A DNA stretch of 64,000 bases from JBBROS01 sp965217935 (GTDB lineage: Bacteria; Pseudomonadota; Alphaproteobacteria; Acetobacterales; Acetobacteraceae): NCBI GenBank assembly GCA_965217935.1, contig OZ244581.1, positions 620,001 through 684,000 on the forward strand, in the 5' to 3' direction. Within the stretch, counting starts at the first letter, position 1. Each line of letters opens with the position of its first letter. Positions 1-9,293 of this stretch are shown piece by piece. Position numbers and translations under genes: made by a program. Below the pieces are notes generated by a model. It had not been told where the DNA came from. It was given only the letters and a program-made list of their open reading frames with translations, and did no database searches.

Positions 1-49
1 GCAAACGGGAGACGTTTTGGAAGGTCCTGCCCGTCTGTTAAGCAGGGCC

Positions 50-2050
50 ATGCGCCACCCCCAGGCCCTGCTCTGCGCAGCACTCCTCGCCCCCCTTCAA
101 GCCGGCGCAAACCCCCTCATGCAGGCTGTCCGGGCCGACCAATGGCCTGAGGCGGCCGCCTTGGCCGCTGCCGAACCGGACCCGCTGGCAAAAAAGCTCG
201 TCCTCTACTATCGCCTCCTTGCGCCAGGCGCCGCCACCGCCGCCGAGATCGCTGACTTTATGGCGCAGAACACCGCCTGGCCGAATCACGCCCTACTCAG
301 CCGCCGCCTGCAGGACGCTCTCGCCGCCGAAAAGGACGACCGCACCGTCCTGTCCATCTGCAAGCAGCAGCCGCCGCAAGCAATCCCCTCCCTCCTCCGC
401 TGCGCCGACGCGGAGAGCGTCGCCAGCAAACCATCCGCGGAGAGCGTCGCCAGCAAACCATCCGCGGAGAGCGTCGCCAGCAAACCATCCGCGGAGAGCG
501 TCGCCCGCCGGGCCTGGACCACCGACATCACCGACATCCTCGCCGAAACCGCCTTCCTGGCCCGCTGGTCCGCCCAACTCCGCGCCGAAGACCAGTGGGC
601 CCGTTTCGACCACCTCGCCTGGTCCGGCACGCCCGCCGCCAGCGGCGCCATGACCCGGCAACTCGCCCGCCTCACCCCGTCTCAGCGCGCCGCGGCCCTT
701 GCCCGCCTTGCTCTTCGAACCGATGCGCCGACCGCCCCGGCCCAGGTCCGCGCCCTCCCCCGCGCCGCCCAGGACGACCCAACCATGGCGCTCGAACTCG
801 CCCGCTGGTATCGCCGCGCCGGGCAGGATCACGACGCCGCCCAAGTCTGGACCGGCCCGGGCATTGCCGCCGAACAATCCGCCCCACCCAGCCGCCAGGC
901 CGCCTACTGGTCCGAACGCAACCGCCTCGCCCGCGACCTCCTCCGCGGCGGCGAACCCGCCCTTGCCTACTCCGTTGCCGCCGCCCCCGCCGCGACGAGG
1001 GACTCGAGGCTCGACCAAGCCTTCCTCGTCGGCTGGATCGCGCTGCGGAAGCTGGCCCGGCCCGCCGACGCCAGCCTGCATTTCGCCGCCCTCGAACAGA
1101 TGTCCCCCGCCGCCATCACCCAAGGCCGCGCCCACTACTGGCTCGCCCGCGCCCAAGCCGCCGCCGGCAACTCCGCCGGCGCCCGCGCCGAGTTCCAGGC
1201 CGCCGCCGATTGGCCCACAACCTATTACGGCCAGCTCGCCGCACTCGCCCTTGGCGACACCCCTGAGGCCCTCGCCGCAAGCATCCGCGCCGCCCATGAC
1301 CCGGATTGGGACACAGAGGCCGCCCTCTGCTTCCTGGACCAGGACCTCGCCCGCGCCGCCCTCCTCCTCACCGCCTGGGGCGAGCCCCGCCGCGCCAAAG
1401 CCTTCCTCCAGCGCCTCGGCGACCTCGCCCCCAACCCTGCCGCCCGCTCCCTCGCCGCCCGCTTCGCCCTCGAACTCGGCCTCCCCGAACAAGCCGTCGC
1501 CATCGCCCGCCGCGCCGGCGGCGCCGGCCTCATGCTCCCCGCCGCCGGCTGGCCCGCCGCCTTCGCCCCGCCCGGCGACGCAATCGAACCCGGCATCGCC
1601 CTCGGCATCATGCGCCAGGAAAGCAGCTTCGACCCCGAGGCGCTCAGCCGCTCCGGCGCCCGCGGCCTCATGCAGCTCATGCCCGCCACCGCCGCCGAGG
1701 TCGCCGGCAAGCTCGGCCTGCCCGTCAGCATCCCGACCCTCACCGCCGACCCGGCCTACAACATGCGCCTCGGCACGACCTATCTCGCCGCCCTGCTCGC
1801 CCGCTTCGGCGGCGCGCTGCCGCTCGCCATCGCCGCCTACAACGCCGGGCCAAACCGCGTCGCCGACTGGCTCATCGGCGCCCCTGATCCCATCGCCTCG
1901 CCCGGCGACATGATCGACTGGATCGAGCAGATCCCCTTCGACGAGACCCGCAACTACGTCCAGCGCGTGATCGAAAACATCGTCATCTACCGCGCCCGCC
2001 TCGGCATTGCCGCCCCGAACCCGATCGACGTCCACGGCGCCCGGCAATGA
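50..2050 (+). CDS. Soluble lytic murein transglycosylase (SLT family)
   Basis: Cleaves the MurNAc-GlcNAc bond of peptidoglycan in the periplasm. The ATG at 50 is preferred over an upstream TTG at 17 because it opens directly into a hydrophobic signal peptide (MRHPQALLCAALLAPL, then AGA). The middle is alpha-helical superhelical repeat (alanine-rich U/L domain), and the C-terminal SLT domain carries the catalytic Glu in MRQESSF (about residue 523), followed by GARGLMQLMPATA and the AAYNAGP motif near residue 600. Length of about 666 aa fits the Slt70 class. An unusual 9-residue tandem repeat (residues about 121-152) interrupts the helical domain. The stop overlaps the start of the next gene (ATGA), so the two are probably cotranscribed. 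Family assignment is secure. Confidence 0.93.
   Translation: MRHPQALLCAALLAPLQAGANPLMQAVRADQWPEAAALAAAEPDPLAKKLVLYYRLLAPGAATAAEIADFMAQNTAWPNHALLSRRLQDALAAEKDDRTVLSICKQQPPQAIPSLLRCADAESVASKPSAESVASKPSAESVASKPSAESVARRAWTTDITDILAETAFLARWSAQLRAEDQWARFDHLAWSGTPAASGAMTRQLARLTPSQRAAALARLALRTDAPTAPAQVRALPRAAQDDPTMALELARWYRRAGQDHDAAQVWTGPGIAAEQSAPPSRQAAYWSERNRLARDLLRGGEPALAYSVAAAPAATRDSRLDQAFLVGWIALRKLARPADASLHFAALEQMSPAAITQGRAHYWLARAQAAAGNSAGARAEFQAAADWPTTYYGQLAALALGDTPEALAASIRAAHDPDWDTEAALCFLDQDLARAALLLTAWGEPRRAKAFLQRLGDLAPNPAARSLAARFALELGLPEQAVAIARRAGGAGLMLPAAGWPAAFAPPGDAIEPGIALGIMRQESSFDPEALSRSGARGLMQLMPATAAEVAGKLGLPVSIPTLTADPAYNMRLGTTYLAALLARFGGALPLAIAAYNAGPNRVADWLIGAPDPIASPGDMIDWIEQIPFDETRNYVQRVIENIVIYRARLGIAAPNPIDVHGARQ
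410..505 (+). repeat. In-frame 27-bp tandem repeat inside the lytic transglycosylase
   Basis: Three identical 27-bp units begin at 410, 437 and 464, and a fourth partial 15-base copy ends at 505. The unit is a multiple of three and encodes ESVASKPSA repeated. Perfect identity between units suggests recent slippage or active copy-number variation. Confidence 0.95.
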
Positions 2051-2532
2051 TCGACGACTCGATGACCCAGGCCGCCCGCGAGCTGCTGCAAGCCCTGCGA
2101 GCGCAAGGTCACAAGGTCGCCACCGCGGAAAGCTGCACCGGCGGCCTGATCGCCGCCGCGCTCACCGAAGTTCCCGGCTCGTCCGACGTCGTCGACTGCG
2201 GCTTCGTCACCTACTCCAACGCCGCCAAAACCGGGATGCTCGGCGTCCCGCCCGGTCTGATCGAGCAGCACGGCGCGGTCAGCGGCCCGGTCGCGCAAGC
2301 GATGGCAGCGGGTGCGCTCGCCCGCTCCGACGCGACCCTGGCCGTCGCCGTGACAGGCGTGGCAGGTCCTGGCGGAGGCTCGGCCGAGAAGCCGGTCGGC
2401 ACCGTCTGGTTCGGCCTGGCCACCCGCACCGGCGTCAGCGTCAGCCGCCAATGCTTCCCCGGCGACCGCTCCGCTATCCGCCGGGCGACGGTGCTTCATG
2501 CCCTGCGATTGCTGGCCGATGCGAAATCATAG
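2047..2532 (+). CDS. pncC: Nicotinamide-nucleotide amidohydrolase, CinA C-terminal family (PncC)
   Basis: Deamidates NMN to nicotinate mononucleotide in NAD recycling. The 161-aa protein is the stand-alone CinA C-terminal domain: ATAESCTGGLIAAALTEVPG near residue 27, VVDCGFVTYSNAAK, the AVTGVAGPGGGS loop near residue 103, and GTVWFGLA. There is no N-terminal molybdopterin-binding-like domain. The start overlaps the transglycosylase stop by 4 bases. The 3' end overlaps the convergent TPR gene by about 59 bp. Confidence 0.92.
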   Translation: MIDDSMTQAARELLQALRAQGHKVATAESCTGGLIAAALTEVPGSSDVVDCGFVTYSNAAKTGMLGVPPGLIEQHGAVSGPVAQAMAAGALARSDATLAVAVTGVAGPGGGSAEKPVGTVWFGLATRTGVSVSRQCFPGDRSAIRRATVLHALRLLADAKS

Positions 2533-3607
2533 CCGGCGCCTCGCTGCGCCCCACGCACCGCTCCAAGCAATCCTGGAACGCCTTCGTCTCCGGCGCGCAA
2601 GCTAACGCATCCTCCGCCAGCGCCACGGCCTCCCCATGCCGTCCCATCCGGCTCAACACGTCCGCTAGCCAACTCTTTCCCCAGTTGTGCCGCGGGTTCA
2701 GCGCCAGCCCGTCCCGGAATGCCGCCGCCGCCTTCTCCAGCCTGCCCAGCCGGCTATAAATCTGTCCGCGCACGGCATAGACTTCCATCCGCGCCGGCTC
2801 CAGCGCCTGCGCCCGGTCCAGCAGCCGAAGCCGCCGCTCCAACGACCGCCCCCGCCGCGCCAAGCCGCATAGATGCCCGGCCGACATCCCCCGCGCGCCG
2901 CGGATCAACCCCCGAATCCGTTCCTCGTCATACCGCCCCCGCAGCAGGTCCAGCATCATCCCCTTCAGGAGTCCCGCGCGATGCAGGAAATGCACTGCCG
3001 GATGCCCCGAATGCGGCGTTACGATCCGCTGCACCGGCGTCTCCGCCGCGATCCGTTCGGCATGGGTCCCGTCAACGTGCCTGTCGTCATAAATGACGAA
3101 GACCTGTCCGCTCGTATCCGCCCCGATCGCGTCGTTGATGAAGGTCACGTCCCGCGCGATCCAATCCCAGGTGCGGTCGAAGGGCGCTTTCGCCGGGTCG
3201 ATCGAGTACTGCGGCGATGCCGCCACCACCCGGTCTGCCCGCACGGCTCCTGAGAACAGGATCGCCGCATACGCCCCCATGCTCGACCCATACGTCGCCA
3301 CCTCCCGGTAACGTCCTCGCACCTCGGCCACCAGCTCGCCTAGATGCAGCATCTCCGGATACTGGTACCAACGGTTGCTGCCGCATGTCACATGGATCGC
3401 CCCGATCCCCTCCGCCCGCAACAGCCGCTCGCCGAACCCGGGCTCGTCTTTGCTCTGCGGCTGATAGAAGTTGGCGAACGTCACCACGAGCAACTCGTCC
3501 GAACGCCCCGGGCAATGCCGGATCCGCACCTGATCGCTCTCGAACAACACCTCGCCCGCAGCGTGCAACAGCAATCTCCCAACCCGGAACAATGTTGTTA
3601 AAAACAC
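2474..3607 (-). CDS. Alpha/beta-hydrolase-like protein with C-terminal TPR repeats
   Basis: The N-terminal half looks like an alpha/beta-hydrolase: a nucleophile elbow YGSSMGAYAA around residue 105, a later Asp-rich strand (VFVIYDDRHVDGTH) and a His in PHSGHPAVHFL suggest a Ser-Asp-His triad. The C-terminal third contains TPR units (AVRGQIYSRLGRLEKAAAAF; SWLADVLSRMGRHGEAVALA). Similar fusions occur beside polysaccharide loci, but the substrate cannot be deduced. The start is uncertain: GTG 3607 and TTG 3592 are both possible, and an ATG at 3721 would run into the divergent GH15 gene's leader. It is convergent with pncC. Confidence 0.75.
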   Translation of the reverse strand: MFLTTLFRVGRLLLHAAGEVLFESDQVRIRHCPGRSDELLVVTFANFYQPQSKDEPGFGERLLRAEGIGAIHVTCGSNRWYQYPEMLHLGELVAEVRGRYREVATYGSSMGAYAAILFSGAVRADRVVAASPQYSIDPAKAPFDRTWDWIARDVTFINDAIGADTSGQVFVIYDDRHVDGTHAERIAAETPVQRIVTPHSGHPAVHFLHRAGLLKGMMLDLLRGRYDEERIRGLIRGARGMSAGHLCGLARRGRSLERRLRLLDRAQALEPARMEVYAVRGQIYSRLGRLEKAAAAFRDGLALNPRHNWGKSWLADVLSRMGRHGEAVALAEDALACAPETKAFQDCLERCVGRSEAPAMISHRPAIAGHEAPSPGG

Positions 3608-3742
3608 ATGAACGCTCTGCGTCAAGCCAACCTTCCAGCACGTCCGGCCCGCGCCCGACCGCTCAATCGTGTCTTTCCGCTGGACAAACCCCGCCTCGCC
3701 CCCATGCTGCAACCACTGCATCTAAACAGGAGCCATTCTCGC

Positions 3743-5590
<1,848 letters not shown>

Positions 5591-5619
5591 GGCCGCCCGG
5601 CCAGGCAAGTCCCCCTCCC

Positions 5620-7050
5620 ATGCCGAACCCGATCCAATCCTCCGTCCGCGCCGCCCTTGAGGCCGCCGTCGAGCGTATCGCCGCCTGGAACCGCAAGCGC
5701 CTGCCGAAAACGCCATCCCCCTACATGGTCGGCATCCACCAGCCGATCCAATCCGAGCGCACCCTCGAAGCCCTCTCCGTCACCGGATCGATCCCCCCCG
5801 CGCTGAACGGACGCTATCTCAAGATGGGCGCCAACCCCGTCAATCCCGACCCGGCCGGCAGCCATTGGTTCCTGGGCGACGGCATGGTCCACGGCATCGC
5901 CCTGCGCGGTGGCCAGGCCATCTGGTATCGCAACCGCTGGATACGCTCCCGCCTCGCCGCCGCAGCCCTCGGCCAAGCCGCCGCGCCCGGCCCGCGCCGG
6001 GGCCGCAACGACACCGTCAACACCAACGTGGCCGGTATCGGCGGCCGGGCCTTCGCGCTCGTAGAAGCCGGCAGCTTCCCCGTCGAACTGTCCGAAAACC
6101 TCGACCAGCAACGCTACAACCCGTTCGACGGAACGCTCCACGGCGCCTACTCCGGCCACCCGCACCAGGACCCGCTCACCGGCGAGCATCACGCCATCGC
6201 CTATGACGGCAGCATCTGGGACGCCGTCCGCCACGTCGTCGTCTCGCCCGCCGGCAAGGTGGTCCGTGATCTGCCGATTCCCGTCAAGCACGGCCCCTGC
6301 ATCCACGACAGCGCCTTCACGGCCCGCTTCGCCATCGTCCTCGATCTTCCCGTCACCTTCTCCATGCGCGCCGTCCTCGCCGGCCACCAGTTTCCCTTCC
6401 GCTGGAACCCGGCCCACCGCGCCCGCGTCGGTCTCCTTCCGCGCACCGGCGAGGCCGCCGACATCATCTGGTGCGATGTCGAACCATGCTTCGTCTTCCA
6501 CGTCGCCAACGCCTTCGATCGCCCCGATGGCCAGGTCACTCTCGACGTCGTCGCCTATCCCACCATGTTCGCCACCGGCGCGACCGGCCTCGACCAGCTA
6601 GGCCGCCTCGAACGCTGGACCATCGACCCGGCAGCCCGCCGCACCAGCCGGCGCCTGATCGACCCCACCCCGCAAGAGTTCCCCCGCATCGACGAACGCC
6701 GCTTCGGCCAGAGCTACCGTACCCTCTATGCCGTCTCCGTCCCCCCGGACGGCAACCCCCAGCTCACCGGTGCGACAAGACTCTACCGGCACGACCTCGA
6801 AACCGGCCGCCGCCTCACCCACGATTTCGGCGACGACCGCCTGCCCGGCGAATTCATCTTCGTCGCGGCAGCGCCCGACGCCAAGCAAGACGAAGGCTGG
6901 CTCCTCGGCTTGGTCATCAACGCCGCCGACGAAACGACCGACCTTGTGATCCTCGATGCCCAGCGCTTCGAGGCAGCGCCGGTCGCCACGGTGCGAATCC
7001 CGTTTAGGATCCCGCCGGGCTTTCACGGAAACTGGTTCGCGGATGCCTAA
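5620..7050 (+). CDS. Carotenoid oxygenase family protein (RPE65/CCD/stilbene dioxygenase)
   Basis: Non-haem iron dioxygenase of 476 aa that cleaves a polyene or stilbene-type double bond. The four iron-ligand histidines expected for the beta-propeller are visible: HPHQDPLTGE (about residue 180), CIHDSAF (227), FHVANAFD (293) and HGNWFAD (468, near the C-terminus). The N-terminal LNGRYLKMGANPVNPDP and GDGMVHG motifs also match the family. The ATG at 5620 lies 29 bases after the GH15 stop, so cotranscription is likely. No carotenoid biosynthesis gene is seen in the window, so the substrate is open. Confidence 0.92.
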   Translation: MPNPIQSSVRAALEAAVERIAAWNRKRLPKTPSPYMVGIHQPIQSERTLEALSVTGSIPPALNGRYLKMGANPVNPDPAGSHWFLGDGMVHGIALRGGQAIWYRNRWIRSRLAAAALGQAAAPGPRRGRNDTVNTNVAGIGGRAFALVEAGSFPVELSENLDQQRYNPFDGTLHGAYSGHPHQDPLTGEHHAIAYDGSIWDAVRHVVVSPAGKVVRDLPIPVKHGPCIHDSAFTARFAIVLDLPVTFSMRAVLAGHQFPFRWNPAHRARVGLLPRTGEAADIIWCDVEPCFVFHVANAFDRPDGQVTLDVVAYPTMFATGATGLDQLGRLERWTIDPAARRTSRRLIDPTPQEFPRIDERRFGQSYRTLYAVSVPPDGNPQLTGATRLYRHDLETGRRLTHDFGDDRLPGEFIFVAAAPDAKQDEGWLLGLVINAADETTDLVILDAQRFEAAPVATVRIPFRIPPGFHGNWFADA

Positions 7051-7140
7051 GGCGCCGGCAACACGCCGACAAAGCTGCCCGGCAAAACAACAGCGTGAGG
7101 CGCTTATTCGCCCGATCGAGCGACAGCTTCTGTCTCCGAA

Positions 7141-7160
7141 CCAGCCCTGACGACGGCTGG
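7141..7160. terminator. Short hairpin between convergent genes
   Basis: CCAGCC at 7141-7146 pairs with GGCTGG at 7155-7160 in the gap between the convergent carotenoid oxygenase and LpxR-like genes. It has no T-run and the stem is short, so terminator function is only suggested by position. Confidence 0.3.
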
Positions 7161-7168
7161 CAAACCGA

Positions 7169-8176
7169 TCAGAACCGGACGCCGGCCGCGAACGACCCGA
7201 AGCTGAACCATCCGCCCTTCTGCCCGTGGAACGACTCCGTCTGCCAAACCTGCGTATAGGTCAGCCGCACGCCGAAGGCCATCACGGCCAACCCGGCCTG
7301 CACCTCCCCCAGAAACGGCCGCTTCGACACATACGGGCTGTTCGCCCGGAACGTGCTGCCGTCGAGGAACACGTCGCGCGCGATCGCCTGCCCGTCGGCC
7401 CCGGCAAACACGTACCAGGCGAACGGCCGCGTCGGGGTATACGGATCGGCCCCGCTGAGCCCCGGCCTGATCCGCGGCGCGCCGAAATCACTGCCGAGCC
7501 CCTGCCCGAACCGGATGCTCGCCCCTGCCTGCACGTAATCCCGCACCGTGCCCACCCCGGCCGTCACCGCCGGAAGCGCATCGGCCTCGAACCCGCCCGC
7601 CGACGCGATGGGCAGGCGCCAAGTGCGCTCGGCCAGAAATTCGATCGCCGGCTCGTCCTTGAGCTGGCTTCCCCAGCCTTTCGCCTCCGGATCACCGATG
7701 ATGTCATGAAATCCGTTCTGCACCTCCCGGCCGAGCGCGGACGGGCCGATCACCCCGAGGCTGACCCCGAGCAGGCTCCGGGCCGTATCGCTGTCGTGGA
7801 TCAGCGCCCCGCTCAACCGCAAGTACCCGGCATAAGGCCGGTCCCGCGGGTTGGGCGGGTTCACCTGCGTGTTGCGGGGCGTAAAGATCGATTGGCTGAG
7901 ATCAAAGCTGATCCGCTGCACCCCGTCGCCCCAAATCGAGCGCCCGAAATTGGCCAGGAAATCCGGCACGCTCGTCGTGCCCGTCGTGTATCCGAGCTTC
8001 AAGCCCGATGTGTAGTAACGGTCGGAATTCCCTCTCAACGTGCTGTTTGAATCGTTTTCGACCTGAAACGTGAAGATCCCGTTCGGGTCTTGCGGCGGCT
8101 GCGCAAAGGCCGGCAGCGACGGCAACGTTCCGATGGCCAGCGCCCCGGCTATCCGCACTGCAATCCGTGGCGTCAT
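7169..8176 (-). CDS. LpxR-like lipid A deacylase family outer-membrane protein (DUF2219)
   Basis: 335-aa predicted outer-membrane beta-barrel with a signal peptide (GALAIGTLPSLPAFA, then QPP). The N-terminal signature FQVENDSNSTLRGNSDRYYTSG matches the NDxF / TDrxYTnG start of the LpxR/DUF2219 family, which removes the 3'-acyloxyacyl group of lipid A; RDRPYAGYL is also typical. The C-terminus ends in Phe (AAGVRF), as expected for a BAM substrate. Activity on lipid A is inferred from the family. It is convergent with the carotenoid oxygenase gene. Confidence 0.85.
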   Translation of the reverse strand: MTPRIAVRIAGALAIGTLPSLPAFAQPPQDPNGIFTFQVENDSNSTLRGNSDRYYTSGLKLGYTTGTTSVPDFLANFGRSIWGDGVQRISFDLSQSIFTPRNTQVNPPNPRDRPYAGYLRLSGALIHDSDTARSLLGVSLGVIGPSALGREVQNGFHDIIGDPEAKGWGSQLKDEPAIEFLAERTWRLPIASAGGFEADALPAVTAGVGTVRDYVQAGASIRFGQGLGSDFGAPRIRPGLSGADPYTPTRPFAWYVFAGADGQAIARDVFLDGSTFRANSPYVSKRPFLGEVQAGLAVMAFGVRLTYTQVWQTESFHGQKGGWFSFGSFAAGVRF

Positions 8177-8278
8177 CGCATTCCAGCCTTGTCACTCCAG
8201 GCGCTTCTACAACAATTGACGCATTGCAGAAACCCCCGGCTTGCCGTCCGGACCAACGCCGGAGTAGAGGACCATCAA

Positions 8279-8366
8279 GGATGGGTGGCCGAGCGGTTTA
8301 AGGCACTGGTCTTGAAAACCAGCGAAGTCTCAAACACTTCCGTGGGTTCGAATCCCACCCCATCCG
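8279..8366 (+). tRNA. tRNA-Ser (anticodon TGA)
   Basis: Acceptor arm GGATGGG (8279-8285) pairs with CCCATCC (8359-8365), followed by discriminator G. The anticodon stem CTGGT/ACCAG encloses the loop CTTGAAA with anticodon TGA. A long variable arm (serine class) precedes the T-arm GTGGG-TTCGAAT-CCCAC. The 3' CCA is not fully encoded (CCG follows). Its 3' end serves as the integration site of the adjacent island. Confidence 0.96.
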
Positions 8367-8368
8367 CC
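8356..8368 (+). repeat. Proximal attachment site (13-bp direct repeat at the tRNA-Ser 3' end)
   Basis: CACCCCATCCGCC, covering the last part of the T-arm and acceptor stem, is repeated exactly at 20466-20478 beyond the integrase gene. This is the arrangement expected for tRNA-targeting tyrosine recombinases. Confidence 0.85.
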
Positions 8369-8377
8369 GAACTTTCT

Positions 8378-8398
8378 ATCTAAATAATTGATTTAGAT
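8378..8398 (+). terminator. Hairpin just after tRNA-Ser
   Basis: Perfect 8-bp inverted repeat ATCTAAAT (8378-8385) / ATTTAGAT (8391-8398) with a 5-base loop, followed by AATTATTCT. It lies 12 bases after the tRNA discriminator and inside the island, so it may have replaced the native tRNA terminator at integration. Confidence 0.5.
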
Positions 8399-8423
8399 AA
8401 TTATTCTCTTGCAAGTCTATTTC

Positions 8424-8442
8424 TGGTCCACAATGTGGTCCA
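8424..8442. promoter_or_regulatory. Direct repeat of TGGTCCAC, candidate integrase arm-type site
   Basis: TGGTCCAC occurs at 8424-8431 and again at 8435-8442. The core GTCCAC(AA) also occurs at the opposite island end (20326-20331, 20338-20345 and inverted at 20351-20358). Shared short repeats near both att sites are what arm-type recombinase binding sites look like; binding itself is inference. Confidence 0.4.
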
Positions 8443-8593
8443 CGTATGCGACGACGTGGTTCGGCAACCGGACACGAGATTATAGGCCGCAGCGGTTAGT
8501 ATCTCAGTTTCAAATTGGCGGGCCATGGGCGCTCTGCTCGCATCCGATTGGCAATCTCTATATGCTTCGCTCGAAGCGTGTAGGAGGGCATAA

Positions 8594-8845
8594 GTGAACG
8601 AACAGGATGCGGAAGACTGGCTGGAAAGCTGGGCTGAGGAGAACCTTCAAACCCCGGGATATTACGAGAATAAGACGCGTATGAGGAATGACGCTATCCA
8701 ATGCCGCGAGAAAGCAAAGGAGGAAGGTATTGGCGAGGTAGCTTTGTTGCAGGTCGCTGGTGGCGACCTTGAGATGTATTTGTTAAAACAACAGAACGGA
8801 TTTACGGATTCAGAGGTCCGCAGAAAGGCAGATAAGGACGATTAA
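8594..8845 (+). CDS. Hypothetical island protein, 83 aa
   Basis: Small acidic protein rich in Glu and Lys (AEDWLESWAEENLQTPGYYE, then charged helices). GTG start at 8594 with AGGAGGG just upstream (about 8581-8587), the best ribosome site in this part of the island. GC content is visibly lower than the core genome. No known domain recognised; it sits between the tRNA and the restriction operon with another small gene. Confidence 0.65.
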   Translation: MNEQDAEDWLESWAEENLQTPGYYENKTRMRNDAIQCREKAKEEGIGEVALLQVAGGDLEMYLLKQQNGFTDSEVRRKADKDD

Positions 8846-8963
8846 TGCCCCGCGATCCTAAAGGCGGTTCAGGTCATGCGAATTGCAGTCGGTGAGAAGG
8901 ACGACGAGCTGCTGCCTGCGGGACGGCGGAGCGTCCGAATATCTACATTCGAAAGGAATTAAT

Positions 8964-9188
8964 TTGTCAGTTACAGCGCGAGTGGCTCTCGTTACTATAA
9001 AAGACAATGTAACGGAGCTGGGAGATTTTGAGTTCGTGTCGCTTCCACGCGTGGGAGATTTAATAACCTTGCATGATCCGCTACCCATCGGCGGTAACGC
9101 GATCTCGCAAGGGAAAGTCAAACGTGTCGAGCACGAGATCGAACACGGTAAATCGCCAAGAGCTATTGTTTGGATGGACTTAGACTGA
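8964..9188 (+). CDS. Hypothetical island protein, about 74 aa
   Basis: Begins at TTG 8964 preceded by GAAAGGAAT; an extension to 8883 is open but lacks a ribosome site and has poor codon use. The product alternates short beta strands (ARVALVTIKDNVTELGDF, RVGDLITLHDPLPIGG) and ends in a charged segment, suggesting a small beta-barrel or SH3-like fold. Function unknown. Same strand and spacing as the 83-aa gene, opposite to hsdMSR. Confidence 0.55.
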   Translation: MSVTARVALVTIKDNVTELGDFEFVSLPRVGDLITLHDPLPIGGNAISQGKVKRVEHEIEHGKSPRAIVWMDLD

Positions 9189-9293
9189 AGCAGAAAATCT
9201 CAAACTGAGGCACTACCGCCGCAGCTATTCTGTTAACTGCCGCTTCCGCCGGTAAAGCACCTATGCATTCAGGCCCGCGGGGTGCCCGATCTC

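Noticed and set aside
410..505. CRISPR-like array
   Set aside because: Repeats are directly adjacent with no spacers and lie in frame inside a gene.
293..2047. Long open frame opposite the lytic transglycosylase
   Set aside because: Gly/Val/Glu/Ala-rich translation typical of the antisense of GC-rich coding DNA; the plus strand has clear SLT motifs.
8409..8597. 62-aa frame after the tRNA
   Set aside because: Covers the GTCCAC repeats, has no ribosome site and no coding-like composition.
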